Source of the DNA: Phoebastria nigripes | Lineage: Eukaryota > Chordata > Aves > Procellariiformes > Diomedeidae | DNA: 64,000 nucleotides | Direction: 5' to 3' | Assembly: GCA_035582835.1 (NCBI GenBank) | Contig: JAYKAV010001289.1 | Span: 141,910 to 205,909, forward strand | Shown: one piece after another, positions 50,901-64,000 of the stretch | How positions within the stretch are numbered: the stretch's first letter is position 1 | How the letters are laid out: each line of letters starts with the position of its first letter | The notes under the pieces: generated by a model | The model's input: only the letters and a program-made list of their open reading frames with translations | Told to the model about the DNA's origin: nothing | Databases searched by the model: none | Program-made: the position numbers and the translations under genes

Positions 50901-52821
50901 GAATTGTGTTTGGACGACATTTGTTTCTTCGTATTTTTTTTAGATACCCAGTGACACCAATTATCCCATATGGTTGTCCTCTTCTGGAAAGTCTGAGTTA
51001 ATCCACAGCTGTGAAGATGAAGACGCACCCAGCAGGCTCTAAATCTGGTGGGTCTCTTGTCTGCTAATAAAGTCCACAGTCTGCTGGACAGATGTTAAAG
51101 AGGATCTGTTAAATAAGTCAGTGACAAAGACACAGACTTCTGTTGGGGAAAATAATTAGCAAAACCACATCTATTCTTCATAGATTTTCATTTCTTGCCT
51201 CATCTTTTGGAGAAGCAAATTTTCATTACTTGATAGAGAAGAGTCCCACAGCACATATAATAGGTCCTGCTCAAAATATGAATGGACTAAATGATCACAT
51301 TGGCATGTGTTCTGAAGAAATGATAGACCTTTTTGTCCTTGGCTTATTCTTGCATGCTGTGGTTCCTGCACTATTATTTTGTTTGGTTTTATTCATCATA
51401 GTATGGGCTTGTATTGGGAGAGCCTGAATAAGTATTGCCAGCTATAAAATATCTGCTTAAATTTTTAATGTAATGGGAAATGTAAACTGAAGATGAAATT
51501 ACCATTTGACTAATTTTTCTTTAAATGTTATTAACATCGCTTATTTTTAAATAAAGGATTTACAGAGAATACATTCTGGCCTCAAGGCTCATGCTGCAGG
51601 GAGAAGATACCTGCAGCAAGATCCACGTTTAGAGACTCACTCACTCACTTTTCCCTATCCCCACCTGTTTATCATCATGGCTTGACAGCATAGATATCCA
51701 ATCCCAAAGTCTCTCTCAGTTACAGTCATGTAAATTTGGAGAAGCGCTACAGAGCTAAAATATATGCACCTGTGCAATAAAGAACTAACTTGCCTTCAGG
51801 CACATGTGCATTAAGGTGCTCTTAAGATCATTTCTGTTTTGTTTGCAAACTGTATTTCTCATTCTTTTGACCTCATCCTGCTTTGACGTAATGAAGTAGA
51901 AATAGCCATCAAAACAGCTCACTCTGCTTTGCTGCCTAAATGCAGGCAACTCTCATTTAGGCATTGTTCCTGAGATCGTGCGCCTTAGAAATCAAATGGC
52001 TTTGATTTCAGTGAATTATGACAGTTAAATACAATCTCTCAGCAACTGCCTGTTCACAACCTGTTTACTGTAAAGCTGTGAGCAAAGCCAAGAAAGAACG
52101 CTTAGAGCTCAAATACATTATCAATCACTGCAAGTAGCTAAGACAATGTATATAATTTGGCACCTGGCAGTTGCCTCTGTAATATTGTATTTGTTTCCTC
52201 TTAGGAAGTAAAGCCATTGGTTTATTAGTTTTACAGCACCTTGACAAGTTTCCAAGATATAATGTCACCCCATCACCCTACAAGGCTGCTGGGAATTTTT
52301 AATGAGACAGCATCAAAATTGCGAAAGAAAAGTTTACTCTCTGCAAAAAATATGAATTCAAAAATGTATCCTAAAATTTTTATACAATTAAAGTTTAGAC
52401 AGTACATTAGGTATCTTATATCACCATAGAATATATGTAACATTGGCTCTATTGAAATAAAATAACTACTTAGCTCAAAAGTGTCAGGGTCTGTGATATT
52501 TAAATGAGACTTCCTATTTCTTCCAATGTGACCGAGTCAAAAATCCAATCATGTGAACTGTAGGTACTTGTCCTAAGTCCCCCAGAGAGAAAACTATATT
52601 TCTGCTATGTCAGAAAAGAACAAAGGGCAGGCCAAAAGCTGACCAGAGGGACCAGAATAACAGCTACTAAAAATAAATAAATAAAAAAAAAATTGAAAGC
52701 CTTCTGTAGTGAATATGGAGCTCTTGCTTTCTGAAGAGCAATTCCCTTGTGAAGCCACTGACTGGAGGGAGAGGCAAAAATCCTCACTGACTTGGTGGTT
52801 GTGTCTCACCTCATTTCACTC

Positions 52822-52841
52822 TTTTTTTTTTTTTTTTTTTT
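52822..52841. repeat. Poly(T) run, 20 bases
   Basis: A pure T run followed by ccctttcc. On the SOX6 sense strand it is a poly(A), but no retroposon body was recognised next to it. Confidence 0.93.
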
Positions 52842-55211
52842 CCCTTTCCAAACAGACTGAGTGTTGGTCTGCTGAGAATATGATGCTAAGCCACTTTTCC
52901 TGTAGAGTTTTTAAACTGGGCCTCTGAGAAACGGTTTGATACAATTCAATGACTGAAGTAATACCTTTGTCCATCTGAGCATTAAATGGCCCATTGAAAT
53001 ACAGCTTAGTTAGAAAGAATTTCAGTAAATGGTGCTTTCTAATTTTTTTTTTATTATTATTATTCCTCTCCCAACAGATTACAGCCTGGATCTGAAAATG
53101 CAGTTCAATCACTTTTGGTTGCCTCTCAGGTCAGGCCTTTAGCCAGTGTTAATTAAATATAACCCCTTTAGAATACTGGAGGTTAAATGAGAGCAACAAA
53201 CTGGTCTTCTTCAAAATATTACCTCATGCTCTCCAAAAAGCTGTAATCTGTTTGGGAGGGCCCTCATTTAAACACATTGGTCTGAACAATGAAAATGTAT
53301 GGTGCCGGGGAAGAGAGGGCAGGGAATCCATGCTAAATGCTATTTTGTCCAACAGCTAGTAATCACAAAACATTAAACACCTATTTCCATGCAATATACC
53401 ATGTCTATTGTGTTTAAATAACACACATCATAAAGGAAAGTGCTGCAGCAGACAATTTAGGCTGTAGCAGCACATACAGCACGATTTTCAACTTGATAAA
53501 GTGAAACTATAAAGAATCAATGCATAAGTCAGACAGCATCCATACCTAATATTCTTCCCTGCAGCTATTAGAAGTTCACATTTTTGTCTCTAGTAGGCAT
53601 GAACATTAGTATACCTTCAATTTCATGTCTTCAGTCACATTTTGTTGTCTGTTCCATACAATTTGACCAGACCATGAAATTGGAAAGTAGCTGAAATTGT
53701 CTTTTTTCATCTTAATGATTTTAAATGAGAAAGGGAGGCTTTTCTGTAAGCTATTTGTTTACTGCTTTGTAAGAAGTTTCCTAAAGTATTCATAACAATT
53801 TTACTATTAAATTAGTTGAAAGAAAGCTTTTTAATGCATGGTAATTAGTCTTGTCTTTCTGAACATGACTTTGCTGTAAATACTCCTCCTTGACTATCCC
53901 TTTGTCCCAAGATTCCTTAGAAGAACGCAACCAAGCGATAATTCAGCATTATTGCTGCTTCAGTGCACTAATCGCTTAAAGAGCAGCAAGGACCCTATGT
54001 TCACTGCCACAAGGCTCCTACAGCCTCCTGGCCTAAGGCAAGCTTCCCAGCCCAGCAGCATCCAGATGTCAAGAGGAATATCCAGGTCCTGATGCAGCAT
54101 GCCGCTCCATTCCAGTATGGCCTAAACATCTGTTTCATCTGCTGGCATACAACCTGCTTGAATACGCTGAGACTGCCTCACAAAGTAGGGAATTGAATGA
54201 GGGTGGGAGTGAAATACTGCAGTTGCATAACTCAGTGCACGTATCACTAAAGAAACTCTATGCAGACACAAAAATTAACACAAAATGCTTGGAACCCCAA
54301 AACTGGAGTTTGATCATTTGCTGTCTCAAATGGAGCTCTCTGGACTAAAAATCTAGACAAATAGCAGGAAGGACAATGTGATAATTAAAAAAAAAAACTT
54401 TCTACACAATATATGCTTAGCATTTTTTGTCCTAATGGAGAAAGAGGCCATAACACCTTAGCCTCTCATCTTACTAATTTTACCCTGGTTTAATTCTTTA
54501 TGGTATAAGAAAAGGACAAAAGAAGAAAAAGCACAGAAGTATGTAACACAAATTGCTTGTTGTGGTTATAACTGCTCTTTATACAAAATACTTAAAAATG
54601 AGGTGAACTTAGGCATCTATTACATATTTATAATTTCCTATAGATAGTAACTCAGGAGTTCTAAAACAATAAGCATCTTTTGTCTAAAAGATAGGAATAT
54701 GTAAATGTTGACATTTTATCTTGAGGCATGACAAAAACAGCAAGCATTTTAGTTGATCTAGATTAAGTTCTGACAAGGAATAAAGGAATGCTAACTGTTC
54801 TCATCTCTTCCACTTTGTGTATCTATTCTCTTGTATTTTTGCTAGCAACAATAATGGAATAGTTGCATGCTACCATGCAAATTCTTTGAGTTGTTTATGA
54901 AAGCAAGATCAAAGCCCAGACTGAGAGTGCATCTTTTTTTCGCTGTATTTCTTCCTCAAGAGGAGGACCTAATGAGAGGTAGTTTAACCAGGAGTCTTCC
55001 TCTGCAATTGCAGAGCAGGAGCACTCTCACAGTGCAACCTCCTGGCTTAGTCTTTTCTCTGGCCAGCCTGGGGACATGGCTCACCTCTGTGTGCCAGGAA
55101 ACAGGAGCACAGAAGGCAGGAGGGACTAAATACTTCTGTGTCCCACCTCTGCATGGGGTGAGCACCTGTACCCAGAAACTAGGAAGTATCCCTCAGATCT
55201 TCCATTTAAAC

Positions 55212-55290
55212 ACAGCCTCTGTGAACCTGAACAAGTCACCATTTTCTTTGTGCTGCTTATCAAATGGATACGCTGTTACTGCATTACTAC
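55212..55290 (+). repeat. Probable MIR-type SINE core fragment
   Basis: The plus strand follows the MIR core order: cctctgtgaacctgaacaag, then tcaccattttctttgtgc, then cttatcaaatggata. In MIR the matching phrases are 'ctgtgtgaccttgggcaagtcac', 'ctctctgtgcctcag' and 'catctgtaaaatgggga'. No tRNA head is apparent. The copy is diverged, and the family was assigned by eye. Confidence 0.5.
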
Positions 55291-58200
55291 AGTGTCTGAA
55301 CTAGGTATACAATCATAAAGTATTCCTATTAAAGATAAAATGCAAGCACTAGTAAAAGTCTGCTATTTTAATAAAATACTGTAAATATAAAGAAAAAACA
55401 GAATGCAACAATATGTAAAAACTTCATCAAATGTCTATAGCAATTTCCTCTGCAGGAGGATGGCAGAAATGTCAATAAAATCTTTCTCTTAAGCACAAAG
55501 ATTTGCATTCCTTCATTTAATGCTGTCAGATAACTGATATGCTACTTTTTGATGACAATTCTCCTGTTATTTACCATGAACAGGAAAGAACACAATCGAC
55601 TTATCTTTGTGATTCTCCCAGATTATATATTGTACTACACATCTTGGAAATTGGCAAAAAATCTTTAACATTTTTTTTGATTTTACAAAATAACTGTGAC
55701 ACACTCTGCTTAAAAGTATTATGTATTTGATATAGAAGTAAACAGATAAATAAAATATAAATTCATTTAAGCCTAAAAATCTTTGGTAGAAAGCCAGTCA
55801 CAGCAAAGGACACCTGCATTTGCTTGAAAAAGTAATTTTGAGTTTACAGTGGATAATGTTATTTGACAAAAAATGTGAAATGTTGAAGAGAAATCTTTAT
55901 ATGATTTTCCTATGTTTGCTTCTATTAGAATTTGCTTTTGGCATTTTTATAGCATAAATTCTACCTCATCAAAATTGTGGATAGCACTAAAGTTAAGAGT
56001 AACAAGCTCACCTAGGAAAGCAAGCAAGGACCAGGAAGCATGGCTCCAAAGATACCTACAAACAAAGACTCTAGTATTTTAAACTCCTCCTCCCGTATCC
56101 AAGGAAAGCAAATAAGCAGCACTTATTTAAAATAAAAATTTAACCAGATCTGTCAGGAAAATATGAAAATATAACCAGATGGTTGCATCGGAGCACAGTT
56201 TTTTGATTCACTTTACGCTATCATAATAATACCTTCTCTGGCAACACTGTAAATCAACTTATTCATAGAAAGAATTTAAAATGCTTTCTGATATTCTTTT
56301 AGAAGCTCTTCCAAAAATCAGCTTTTTATTCCTTACTGCTAATATAAAGTATTTTTAACAATAAATGTGAGAGGTCTATATGAAGAGCAGTTAACTCAGT
56401 TTCACATGCTTTATGTGTAGAAATGTGTTCTGGACTAAAGCTAGTGTAAAAAGAAGGAGCTGCTTAAAGAGAACCGCTGTGATAAGGGAAATAAAATTAT
56501 ACGATTTAAAAGCAATTAATTACAGTAAGTTTGCTGAACGGATGATAGCTATCAAAGCTTATCAAATTTTGCATTTCAGAATTTCATATATTTATTGAAA
56601 AAAATGTTAACACATAGATGGGCTTTGTGAGAGAAGTCAGGAGTTTCATTCAGGCTCATGTCAGCAGGATTACAAGCAATTATGAGTAACTGCTTGTTGA
56701 GCTGTGTGAAATGAGTTGGTGAATGAGTTTCCTAGTAAGCACATGTCCATGTCACTGGTATGATTGCCAGTAATGTAGACAATCTTAGTTGAAGGGGTCT
56801 AAAAACATAATTATTCTCCTAATCCTACAGGGGATGAAATCAATTCAGGACAGAAGATGGTTGTGCAGTTGCTGCTTCTAGTGTAGACCTTCAAGGTTTG
56901 TCAGCCTGGCAGCAGACAGAAAAACAGAGGCATAAGTAAAAGAAAAAGAAATCAGGACATGGAAAAAATAAGCGGCAATAAATCTTCTCTAGAAATATTT
57001 CTTAAGATCTGGCATAGGTTGGTGGGTTCATTCACTATCTGACCACCCAGATGGAGAAATTGTCAAATATAATGATTGCAGTATTTCCCTGTGTAGAACT
57101 GTACAGACACAGAACAAGAAAACTGAACACTCACCTACCACTGCTAATCATACTGAGAGGCAAAAGCACTACAATTAAATTTCTACAGGCTCCTATGACA
57201 GAATAATGCGACACCATCCCAATAATAAATGGGTGCAAGTCAGGAAAAAGGAGTCCCATTTAAACTACCTCTCTCAATTCCCACGTCTGAATCCCCACCT
57301 TGTCAGAAGATGTCGAGGCAGCTCTACATTTAAGAGCTGAATTTTTTAAAGTGCTGTTTGGGGTTTGAAGCCATAATGTTTTCCTACTTTTATAAGAGAC
57401 ACAGACAGTTCATGTGGTAGCTTGCAGCCATTCTATTATTTTCACTAGCGAAAATGGACGAAAGACAGGGATATAATAAATATATACTGGCTCTACTGAT
57501 CAGGAGAAGCTTTATCAGTCAGCTGGGGCACATCTGGGAAAAAAGTCACTCAGGTGCATCTCTAGCATCCCATTCAATTAACATACCATTAAAAATGGTT
57601 TGTCCCTGTTCAGCCTGCTGCGTTACCTGATAAGTCAACATATTTAAAATGTATATTTAAATGCAGAAAACAGTGAAATGTTTTCTTTGTGAAGCAGAAA
57701 ACAAGCCCAGTTTACAGGTATTTTAAAGCATTAGAAATAATTGTGCTTTACAGGCTGCTTAGCAGATCTCTCACACTGATCTTTTACTGTATATTTAGAA
57801 CTTTCATGCACCTTCAAGGAAAATTAAATAATTTCCTTAAAGGAAGTGCACACAAAATTATGTAAAACATATTCAAATAGGCTTATAAAAATTACATCTT
57901 AAAAAAATTCGCATTTGCACCTTAAAACCAGGTTAACTGGGAACTTACTATTAGAAATTCATTGTAAGCTGATGTATTTTACACAAGTAAATGTGAATTT
58001 GGCATAAGCCTGCCATGCTTTCTGAACTGCAGTGGGTATGATGATATTTCAGCAACAGTGCTGGGACCAGATTAAAATGGTTATGAGGCCTCATCTTAGC
58101 CCTCCCCTAGGTGTTGAAGACTGCAGCAGAAGAGATGGCCTGTACTGGATGAATTACTATGGATAGTTCACAGATGTGTTATTTAATAAAGCTGTGGACT

Positions 58201-58973
58201 AGTTAAATCTGGTGACTTGTTCTCTTTCTAGTGTGTAGGACAATAGATGCAACTTTTTTGAAAGGACTTTACCTCTTTTATTTCTCACTTCACTTCCAAA
58301 AATGCCAGTGGACATGACAACACAGTCTCACTATTCCTGCACCTGAAATACTTCTTCATTTATTTTCATGCTTAGCTATTTGCTGTAATTCATGCACAAC
58401 ACCAAAATATGTCCTCTACTGTGTTGACTTCAGTAGATTTTGTGAATGATTCTTTTAAGTCTTGAATAATGCCTTAATACTGACATTTAAGCATGATGTG
58501 TTTTTCTTCCTGTATTCCTTAAGATGCTCCTCCCTCCAGCCTCTTTTTTTCAGGACTGACATGCAAGCCTTCTGTTGTGCCCCATAGCCATGTGCAGCCT
58601 TCATGCCGAGTCTTAAGAACAGACAGATGATTCCAATACTTTCTATGAGTTAGGACACTTTTCTAGTTTCTCAATCATATGGATTCTAAAAACATCACAG
58701 ACCAAATACACACATATCTTTGACAAGCAGGGTGTTGGAGGCAATACCATTCCTATTTCGTCATCTAAAAAGACTCTACTCAGTGATAACAATATCTACA
58801 CACTGATTTGATGAGTTCTATCTCATCTTCTATGAATTTCCCTTTCTTTCTGAACTGGGTCAGTGGGAGGGAATACTCTCTTATAACCAAAGACCCTCCG
58901 AAATAAGGCAGGTGATGATATCTTTCCAGTTCATGCATCTTTAAGAGAATTCTTCTGCTTCCTTTGAGCATGC

Positions 58974-58996
58974 GTGCATGTGTGTGTGTGTATGTC
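58974..58996. repeat. TG-rich simple repeat
   Basis: Short TG units (gcatgtgtgtgtgtgtatg) in the intron. Confidence 0.85.
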
Positions 58997-60348
58997 TACA
59001 CCTAGAAGCTCTCATCCAACCATCCTTATTCTTAGAGCTTTTACTTCAGATGAAAGGTGAGTTTTCTTTTTCTGTAGCAATTAGTCAGGAGGGAATGATG
59101 ATACAGAAGTATATTATTTTCCTTTGTGTATAGACCTGACTTAAAAGGCATTTTTGTCTTTAATCTGATTGCTGCTAAGTTCCTAAACATCCAAATATGT
59201 TAACACCTTCACAGGAAAAAATCCTTCATGTTTGTAATTTGTAGCCAAATTAAGCAGCTTGCTCTATGGTTATCAGAAGTATAATAAAATTCCAGAAACA
59301 TATTCACTTGCAGCTAATTCCTGTAAGGCATACACCATATACATTTATAGAAAGCTTGAAGGAATCCAACTGCCAGCTCAGAGTATGCCTCACAGTCAGC
59401 CTATTCCCCAAAGGGATGCCACAGTTTTAAAAGAGCTTTAAAAAACGTGCTTGTCCCCTGATGGCACTCCATAGTACTGGTGCCTCTGGTGCTCTGTCAG
59501 TAAATGCAGCAGTAACTTATTTGCTTCTTACTGGCTTCCGAGTGAATACATACCCCAGGGAGGGAGCTTTGCAAAGCACAATTATTTTAAAATAGGGCCT
59601 GGGCTTTCAGTGAGGGGCAGCTAGTGGTTAAGGCAGTGAGAACGTCTTGTTGACGCTGGGGGCTCAGCCTCCTCCAGTCACTTGGGCTCAAGCTTCTGCC
59701 TTGATACAGACTGAAGAGACACAGGAAACCTCCTGCAATCCAGGCTATAAGGATGACATCCTTTTAAACATACAAGTTTCCTGATAAGTGAGTTTCTGTC
59801 TGTGCCATTTATGATCTCAATGGTAAATTCTCCCTGGAACAGAGCATATGCGCCTGGAAGGCAGCTGTCCTGCTTGGTAAGATCTAAAGGTGTAAAAGAT
59901 GGGAATCACGCCAGGAGCCTGATCCCTAGCTGCCAGATTGAAAAGTCTTCCCTCTTGGGAGAAGAGAGCAGGGGCAGGACAGGAGCACTTCCCAAGGCAG
60001 AGGACGGGTTGGTCATCTGAAGGGAACAGAAACAGAGAGCTATGCCAGACTGGGTGACAGTCCGGTGGCTAGTGTCCTTCCTGCAACAGGGGGAAACACA
60101 ACCCCAGGACTGGACTTAGGCTTGCCACTTCCAAGACAAGTACTAGAACTGCTACAGACTATAGAAACAGTCTCTTTCTTAAACGTCCCTATACATTTTT
60201 TATTAAATAATGTGACACTTCCATTAAGCAAGAACGAGACTAACAAAGACATGCTGTTTAAAGCAGTCATTGGAGATGCAGGGCATTAAATGGGTGAGAA
60301 AAGGGTCTTGCAGCTGCTATGCTGCTGTACCAGGCTGATTACTCTAGC

Positions 60349-60431
60349 TAACCATTTTGTTTGTTTGTTTGTCTATTTTTACTAACTTGACAGTAAATGG
60401 TTAGAATGTTTAACCATTTTTACTAACTTGA
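60349..60431. repeat. 21-base duplication, one copy split by a (GTTT)n expansion
   Basis: The intact copy at 60411-60431 reads taaccatttt followed by tactaacttga. The other copy has taaccatttt at 60349-60358 and tttttactaacttga at 60376-60390, with a (GTTT)n tract between the halves. In addition aaatggtt (60395-60402) and aaccattt (60412-60419) form an 8-bp inverted pair with a 9-base loop. Confidence 0.75.
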
Positions 60432-63400
60432 AGAGAATAGGGAGACTCCCTCTCATTTTAACCAGGGATGCCATTACTGGGGGAGCTAGGAAAATCTTCC
60501 TGGCAAAAATTTCATCAGAATTGATATTTTACTGCAAAAAGTCTCAATTTTCATGGGCTGTCTTTTCCTGATGAAAATCACTTTGCCAGGTAATTCAGGG
60601 CTGAAGTTGAGAAGGAGTAGGAGAAGATGGAGTATTAAGAAATTCTGCAAAGAAAGGAGGTCATATGGTAAAATATTGACTCAATGACATCATTTTCATT
60701 GATACTGCCATTGATATAATTCAACTTGATAACACAGATATTACATACAGAGACATAAACATTCAAGCAGGGAAAGGCACAAGTATAACTATTTCATTGA
60801 TTTTAATTAAATTTTCCTAAGTATTGCAAGGTTGGCATATTTTTAATTTTATTTTCATTAAAGGGCTTGCTTGGTCTCTCAGAGCCCTAATAAAATCTTC
60901 TTTCAACCTCTTTCCTTCCTCTGCTACAACCTAAATTTCCACATAAGAAAAGGACCGAAATATTTAATTTGCTACTTCCATATACTGAAATTTGCACACA
61001 CCATTCCCTTAATTTAGGCCACTATTCACTGTATCATAATAAGGAACATTCTGTTAAAATATGCCCACCTAGAGCTCAGTAGTCTTTGAGTGCTAGATAA
61101 AATCATTCTATAAGGCTAATGAAGACAGAAACTCTGCCTGTAACAATATTAAGTTTGTTTTCTCTAGTGATTCGAAGAAGTGAGCAATCTGTCAGTAATA
61201 CATTGAGGGAAATTACTTGTCTTGTAGGAATTCCTGCTGACAGTCACTCACTCACAGTGCTGACCCAAACATCTACCCGCTGACAAACAAATTGCAGTGT
61301 CTAACTTTGAAAAGGTAACTAGCTGTTTTTAATTTTGATTGGTCTCACCAAATCTCTTTCACATTTACCCAATCCCCATTCTTCGTTGTGTTAAAAAAAT
61401 AAAAAAAGGAAAACCCCGTGGTTTTTGCATTTGAAAAAATTATTCTTGCCTACATCCGAGAGTGTTATGTCAGATAAAACTGCTAAACTGTGTCTAACCA
61501 ACATTAAGACTGGCAGCCCTGCCAGTGACTGACTGGGTGAGTGAACACATTACTGAGACAGCATTGTAGAAATTAATTTTCTTCAATAAAGTGATTTTTA
61601 AGGCTCATATATTTCACAATCTAAACATATGTCACTGTTTCATAAACAAAATAAATGGATTAAAATAATACATTACCAATATGCTGACACATGGAGATAT
61701 TTTAATTAGAAATACTTAAGCTGCGTGATATTTAACTGCTATATTTGTTGAAGAGGAGCATGCATCATTTAATAGGACATAAGGCAGGTACATCACTTTG
61801 CATGATGTGGTACCAGAGTGGGACCAAATCACCTCCAGTGTAAGCTATCACTATCAGATCACATTAGCCCCACTAAAAAATTGCTTTAAGGTTACAGCAT
61901 ATAGAGGAAACTCCATAAGAGAAGCAGTCCACTAAAACAACTTTTTCATTGAAATAATAAGTCACCAAGATTCTAGTTCCCGAGAATAATATTTCTTCAT
62001 AAAAGGCCACATTTAACATCTTAGCTATTTAAAGGCCATATTTACATGACTGTCGCATTACATTGGCCTCTTTCCTGCACATTCTTCTTGACTTACTTTA
62101 AGGACCAGCACTAAAATAGCTGAGGAAAGCAAATGTCAACTATGTCCTGAAATTTATATGTGTGAGAGAATTGGAATAAGTAGAAATGTAATATATTGTT
62201 TACTGTACTGAGTGCCCTCTGTTCTCTAAAGGTCAAAAGCATTGTAACCTTAGAGTTACAGTTTCTGATTGTTCCCAGGGTTAAATACATTATCAAAATT
62301 AATGGTTCAAACCCCTCAACCTTCAGATATATGAGTATTCATGCCTCCATCTGCTGAACTGTTCAACTAAAAATAGCATTCTTTGGCCTTCCCTCTACTA
62401 ATATTGTGCCCCTGAGGCAGGCTATGCAATGCTTCAGCAGCGCACTGGATCCGCACCCAGTGGTATAACAAAAGGTCATTTACTTTTTCTGTAATTAGAA
62501 GAGAGTATGGAGGAGTAGGGTGAGATGGGAGGGGAGAAAAGAAATAGACAAATATGTGTTTAGTTAAAATTTAATTTTTTTTAAATGGATTATAAAAACG
62601 TCAGACTTCAAGAACACAGCTGCAACTATAGTTAAGACTTGCCAAGGTTCATTAGTAGTATAAGCGATAAATTTTGAAGGACAAATTACACAAACAGTTT
62701 GGGTAAAGAGTTATGAACGAAAGCTTTTTTGTTTTGCTTTTTTTCCTAGAGGTCACTTTGTTTAGGAATAACTCCAGCTAGCATCATTGTAGTGCTTCCA
62801 TTTCTATCAACAGTTTATCAGTCGTGGTTGAGAGAGTTGCGACATTTCCTTATTTACCGCATAGACTGCTTTGTAGAAATATCTAAGAATGAAGGCAGAT
62901 TTTTTTAAACAATAAAGAGCATGTAGTAACATTCCTTGTTTGAAAGTAAGGACATATATGTGCCACCTCTGCCACCACTGAGACTTCCCAGTAACTAGGT
63001 TACTGCTACCAGAACCATGAGACCTGGGAAAATCCATTTCATGATCAAGTTCACTCATTTAGCAAGATTACTGGGCACACATATCTAGAATCAGTTAATA
63101 TCAGTACAATCATTTGACAACTAGGGAAAAAAATCAGGGAAACAGGAAAGGGGAGAAAGTCCGGAGAAGGTGGGTATAAAAAAGAGGAGAAAAGGGAAAA
63201 TTATTGACAGGTTTTACTGTTCACACTGATTAATTAAAGCAACACGCTTTTGTTACACACATGCATCAGAATTGGTTCACACACCACTATGCATACCTGC
63301 TACAGGTGTATTTGGTAATATATCTGTAAACTATTTAGCAGAAGGTTGATTTGACGGGATTCACTCACAGTTGTTTGAAGCTGGAGGGGTGAACAGAAAT

Positions 63401-63848
63401 AGCTTGGTCCTCCTTCTTAGACCATACCTAGAGAACTGTTCTCTCATCAGCAAGACCCTCCCTCACGCCGAGAGTCCTAACAAGGCTTGGTCCTATCACA
63501 CATATTATTTAAATCTTGGCCAAGTTGTTGAGGAAACTGGTGAGATGGGGCTGAGCTGCCAATGGGAAGTGTGGAACACAGAGTTTTAAGTCTTTTTCTC
63601 AACAACATCATCAATGCCACCTTCATGAGATCAGTATACAGATAAAGAAGCTATCTGATGTCAACCCAATGCAGAGCAAGCCACCACTTCAGGAACACGG
63701 ACTGGCATAAACATGTGGTAATTACTACTTTCTTTCAGGATACTCAAAGCTACAACTGAATATTAATGGTATTTTACCACTAGCTGATCAATGTGATGCA
63801 AAATCTTAAGAGTAGATGGGTCAAACAGGTCTGTTGCTGAAGGAGAAC

Positions 63849-63871
63849 TTTTTTTTTTTTTTTTTTTTTTT
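63849..63871. repeat. Poly(T) run, 23 bases
   Basis: The longest homopolymer in the window, followed by aaatgcaaag. It is simple sequence; no adjacent retroposon body was recognised. Confidence 0.95.
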
Positions 63872-64000
63872 AAATGCAAAGCCCATGAGAGTGAAACTAG
63901 TTACTTGAGAAATTCCTAGATATGATTTCAATAAAGTTTTTTAACTCACAGAGATACACAATCCACTAGTGAACACAGACATCCAATTCTGAGAAAATAA

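Larger units (their letters stand above)
41934..64000 (-). other. SOX6: SOX6 intron, at least 22 kb (continues beyond window)
   Basis: Everything upstream (in transcript order) of the exon at 41933 appears to be one intron. I looked for the exons encoding the alanine-rich segment and the glutamine-rich first coiled coil of SOX6 and did not see them. Contents recognised are a sense-oriented LTR at 43.9-44.5 kb, microsatellites, and a MIR-type piece at 55.2 kb. The stretches 45-52 kb, 56-59 kb and 60.5-63.8 kb show only AT-rich unique-looking sequence. Patches at 53.1-53.6, 53.95-54.2 and 59.4-60.1 kb are somewhat GC-richer but unidentified. Confidence 0.82.

Noticed and set aside
54867..55304. 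A 145-codon plus-strand open frame
   Set aside because: No recognisable domain. It runs into a MIR-type fragment, is antisense to SOX6 and has no splice or promoter support; it is a chance frame.
59610..59680. Possible MIR head (agctagtggttaaggcagtg)
   Set aside because: A short match to the SINE head phrase without a convincing B box or core following it.
41934..64000. Search for the SOX6 exons encoding the alanine-rich and glutamine-rich first coiled-coil segments
   Set aside because: No CAG-rich or GCN-rich minus-strand exon with splice sites was seen; these exons presumably lie beyond 64000.

Overview
The window is a piece of a vertebrate nuclear genome, most likely a bird. It is AT-rich and intron-dominated, with single-base N ambiguities. 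It carries a 3' CR1 LINE copy ending in the diagnostic octamer tail, solo LTRs of a type I associate with avian endogenous retroviruses, and decayed MIR-type SINEs. No prokaryotic-style gene organisation is present. Nearly every ATG-to-stop open frame is chance sequence in introns or lies inside a repeat.

The only host gene I can support is SOX6 (SoxD transcription factor), on the minus strand. Four internal coding exons are visible, in transcript order: 41933-41784 (50 codons), 37897-37717 (181 bp), 34817-34627 (191 bp) and 7417-7309 (109 bp). Each has AG acceptor and GT donor dinucleotides, and the phases fit (0/0, 0/1, 1/0, 0/1), so they join into one frame of 631 bp. They encode the middle of the protein: the end of the segment after the first coiled coil, the CtBP-type PLNLS motif, SUMO-type lysines, the second coiled coil with a six-glutamine run, and the linker towards the HMG box. 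The exons for the N-terminal leucine zipper/Q-box and for the HMG box and C-terminus were not seen and should lie beyond 64000 and below 1 respectively.

Layout: 1-7308 is intron downstream of the last visible exon, with two short direct repeats, a MIR remnant and a plus-strand CR1 3' end (about 4020-4476). 7418-34626 is a 27.2 kb intron with two plus-strand (antisense to SOX6) solo LTRs (10186-10781 and 30619-31175), a MIR SINE at 19.2 kb, an octamer-motif cluster at 24.4 kb and a diverged triple repeat at 29.5 kb. 34818-37716 and 37898-41783 are short introns. 41934-64000 is at least 22 kb of intron with a minus-strand (sense) LTR at 43886-44454, a GT microsatellite and a probable MIR piece at 55.2 kb.

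No wholly new system was found. The points most worth checking are the octamer/SOX motif cluster, the apparent mosaic relation among the three LTRs, the sense-oriented LTR with its own poly(A) signal 2 kb upstream of a SOX6 exon, and small residue changes around the SOX6 cofactor and SUMO motifs.
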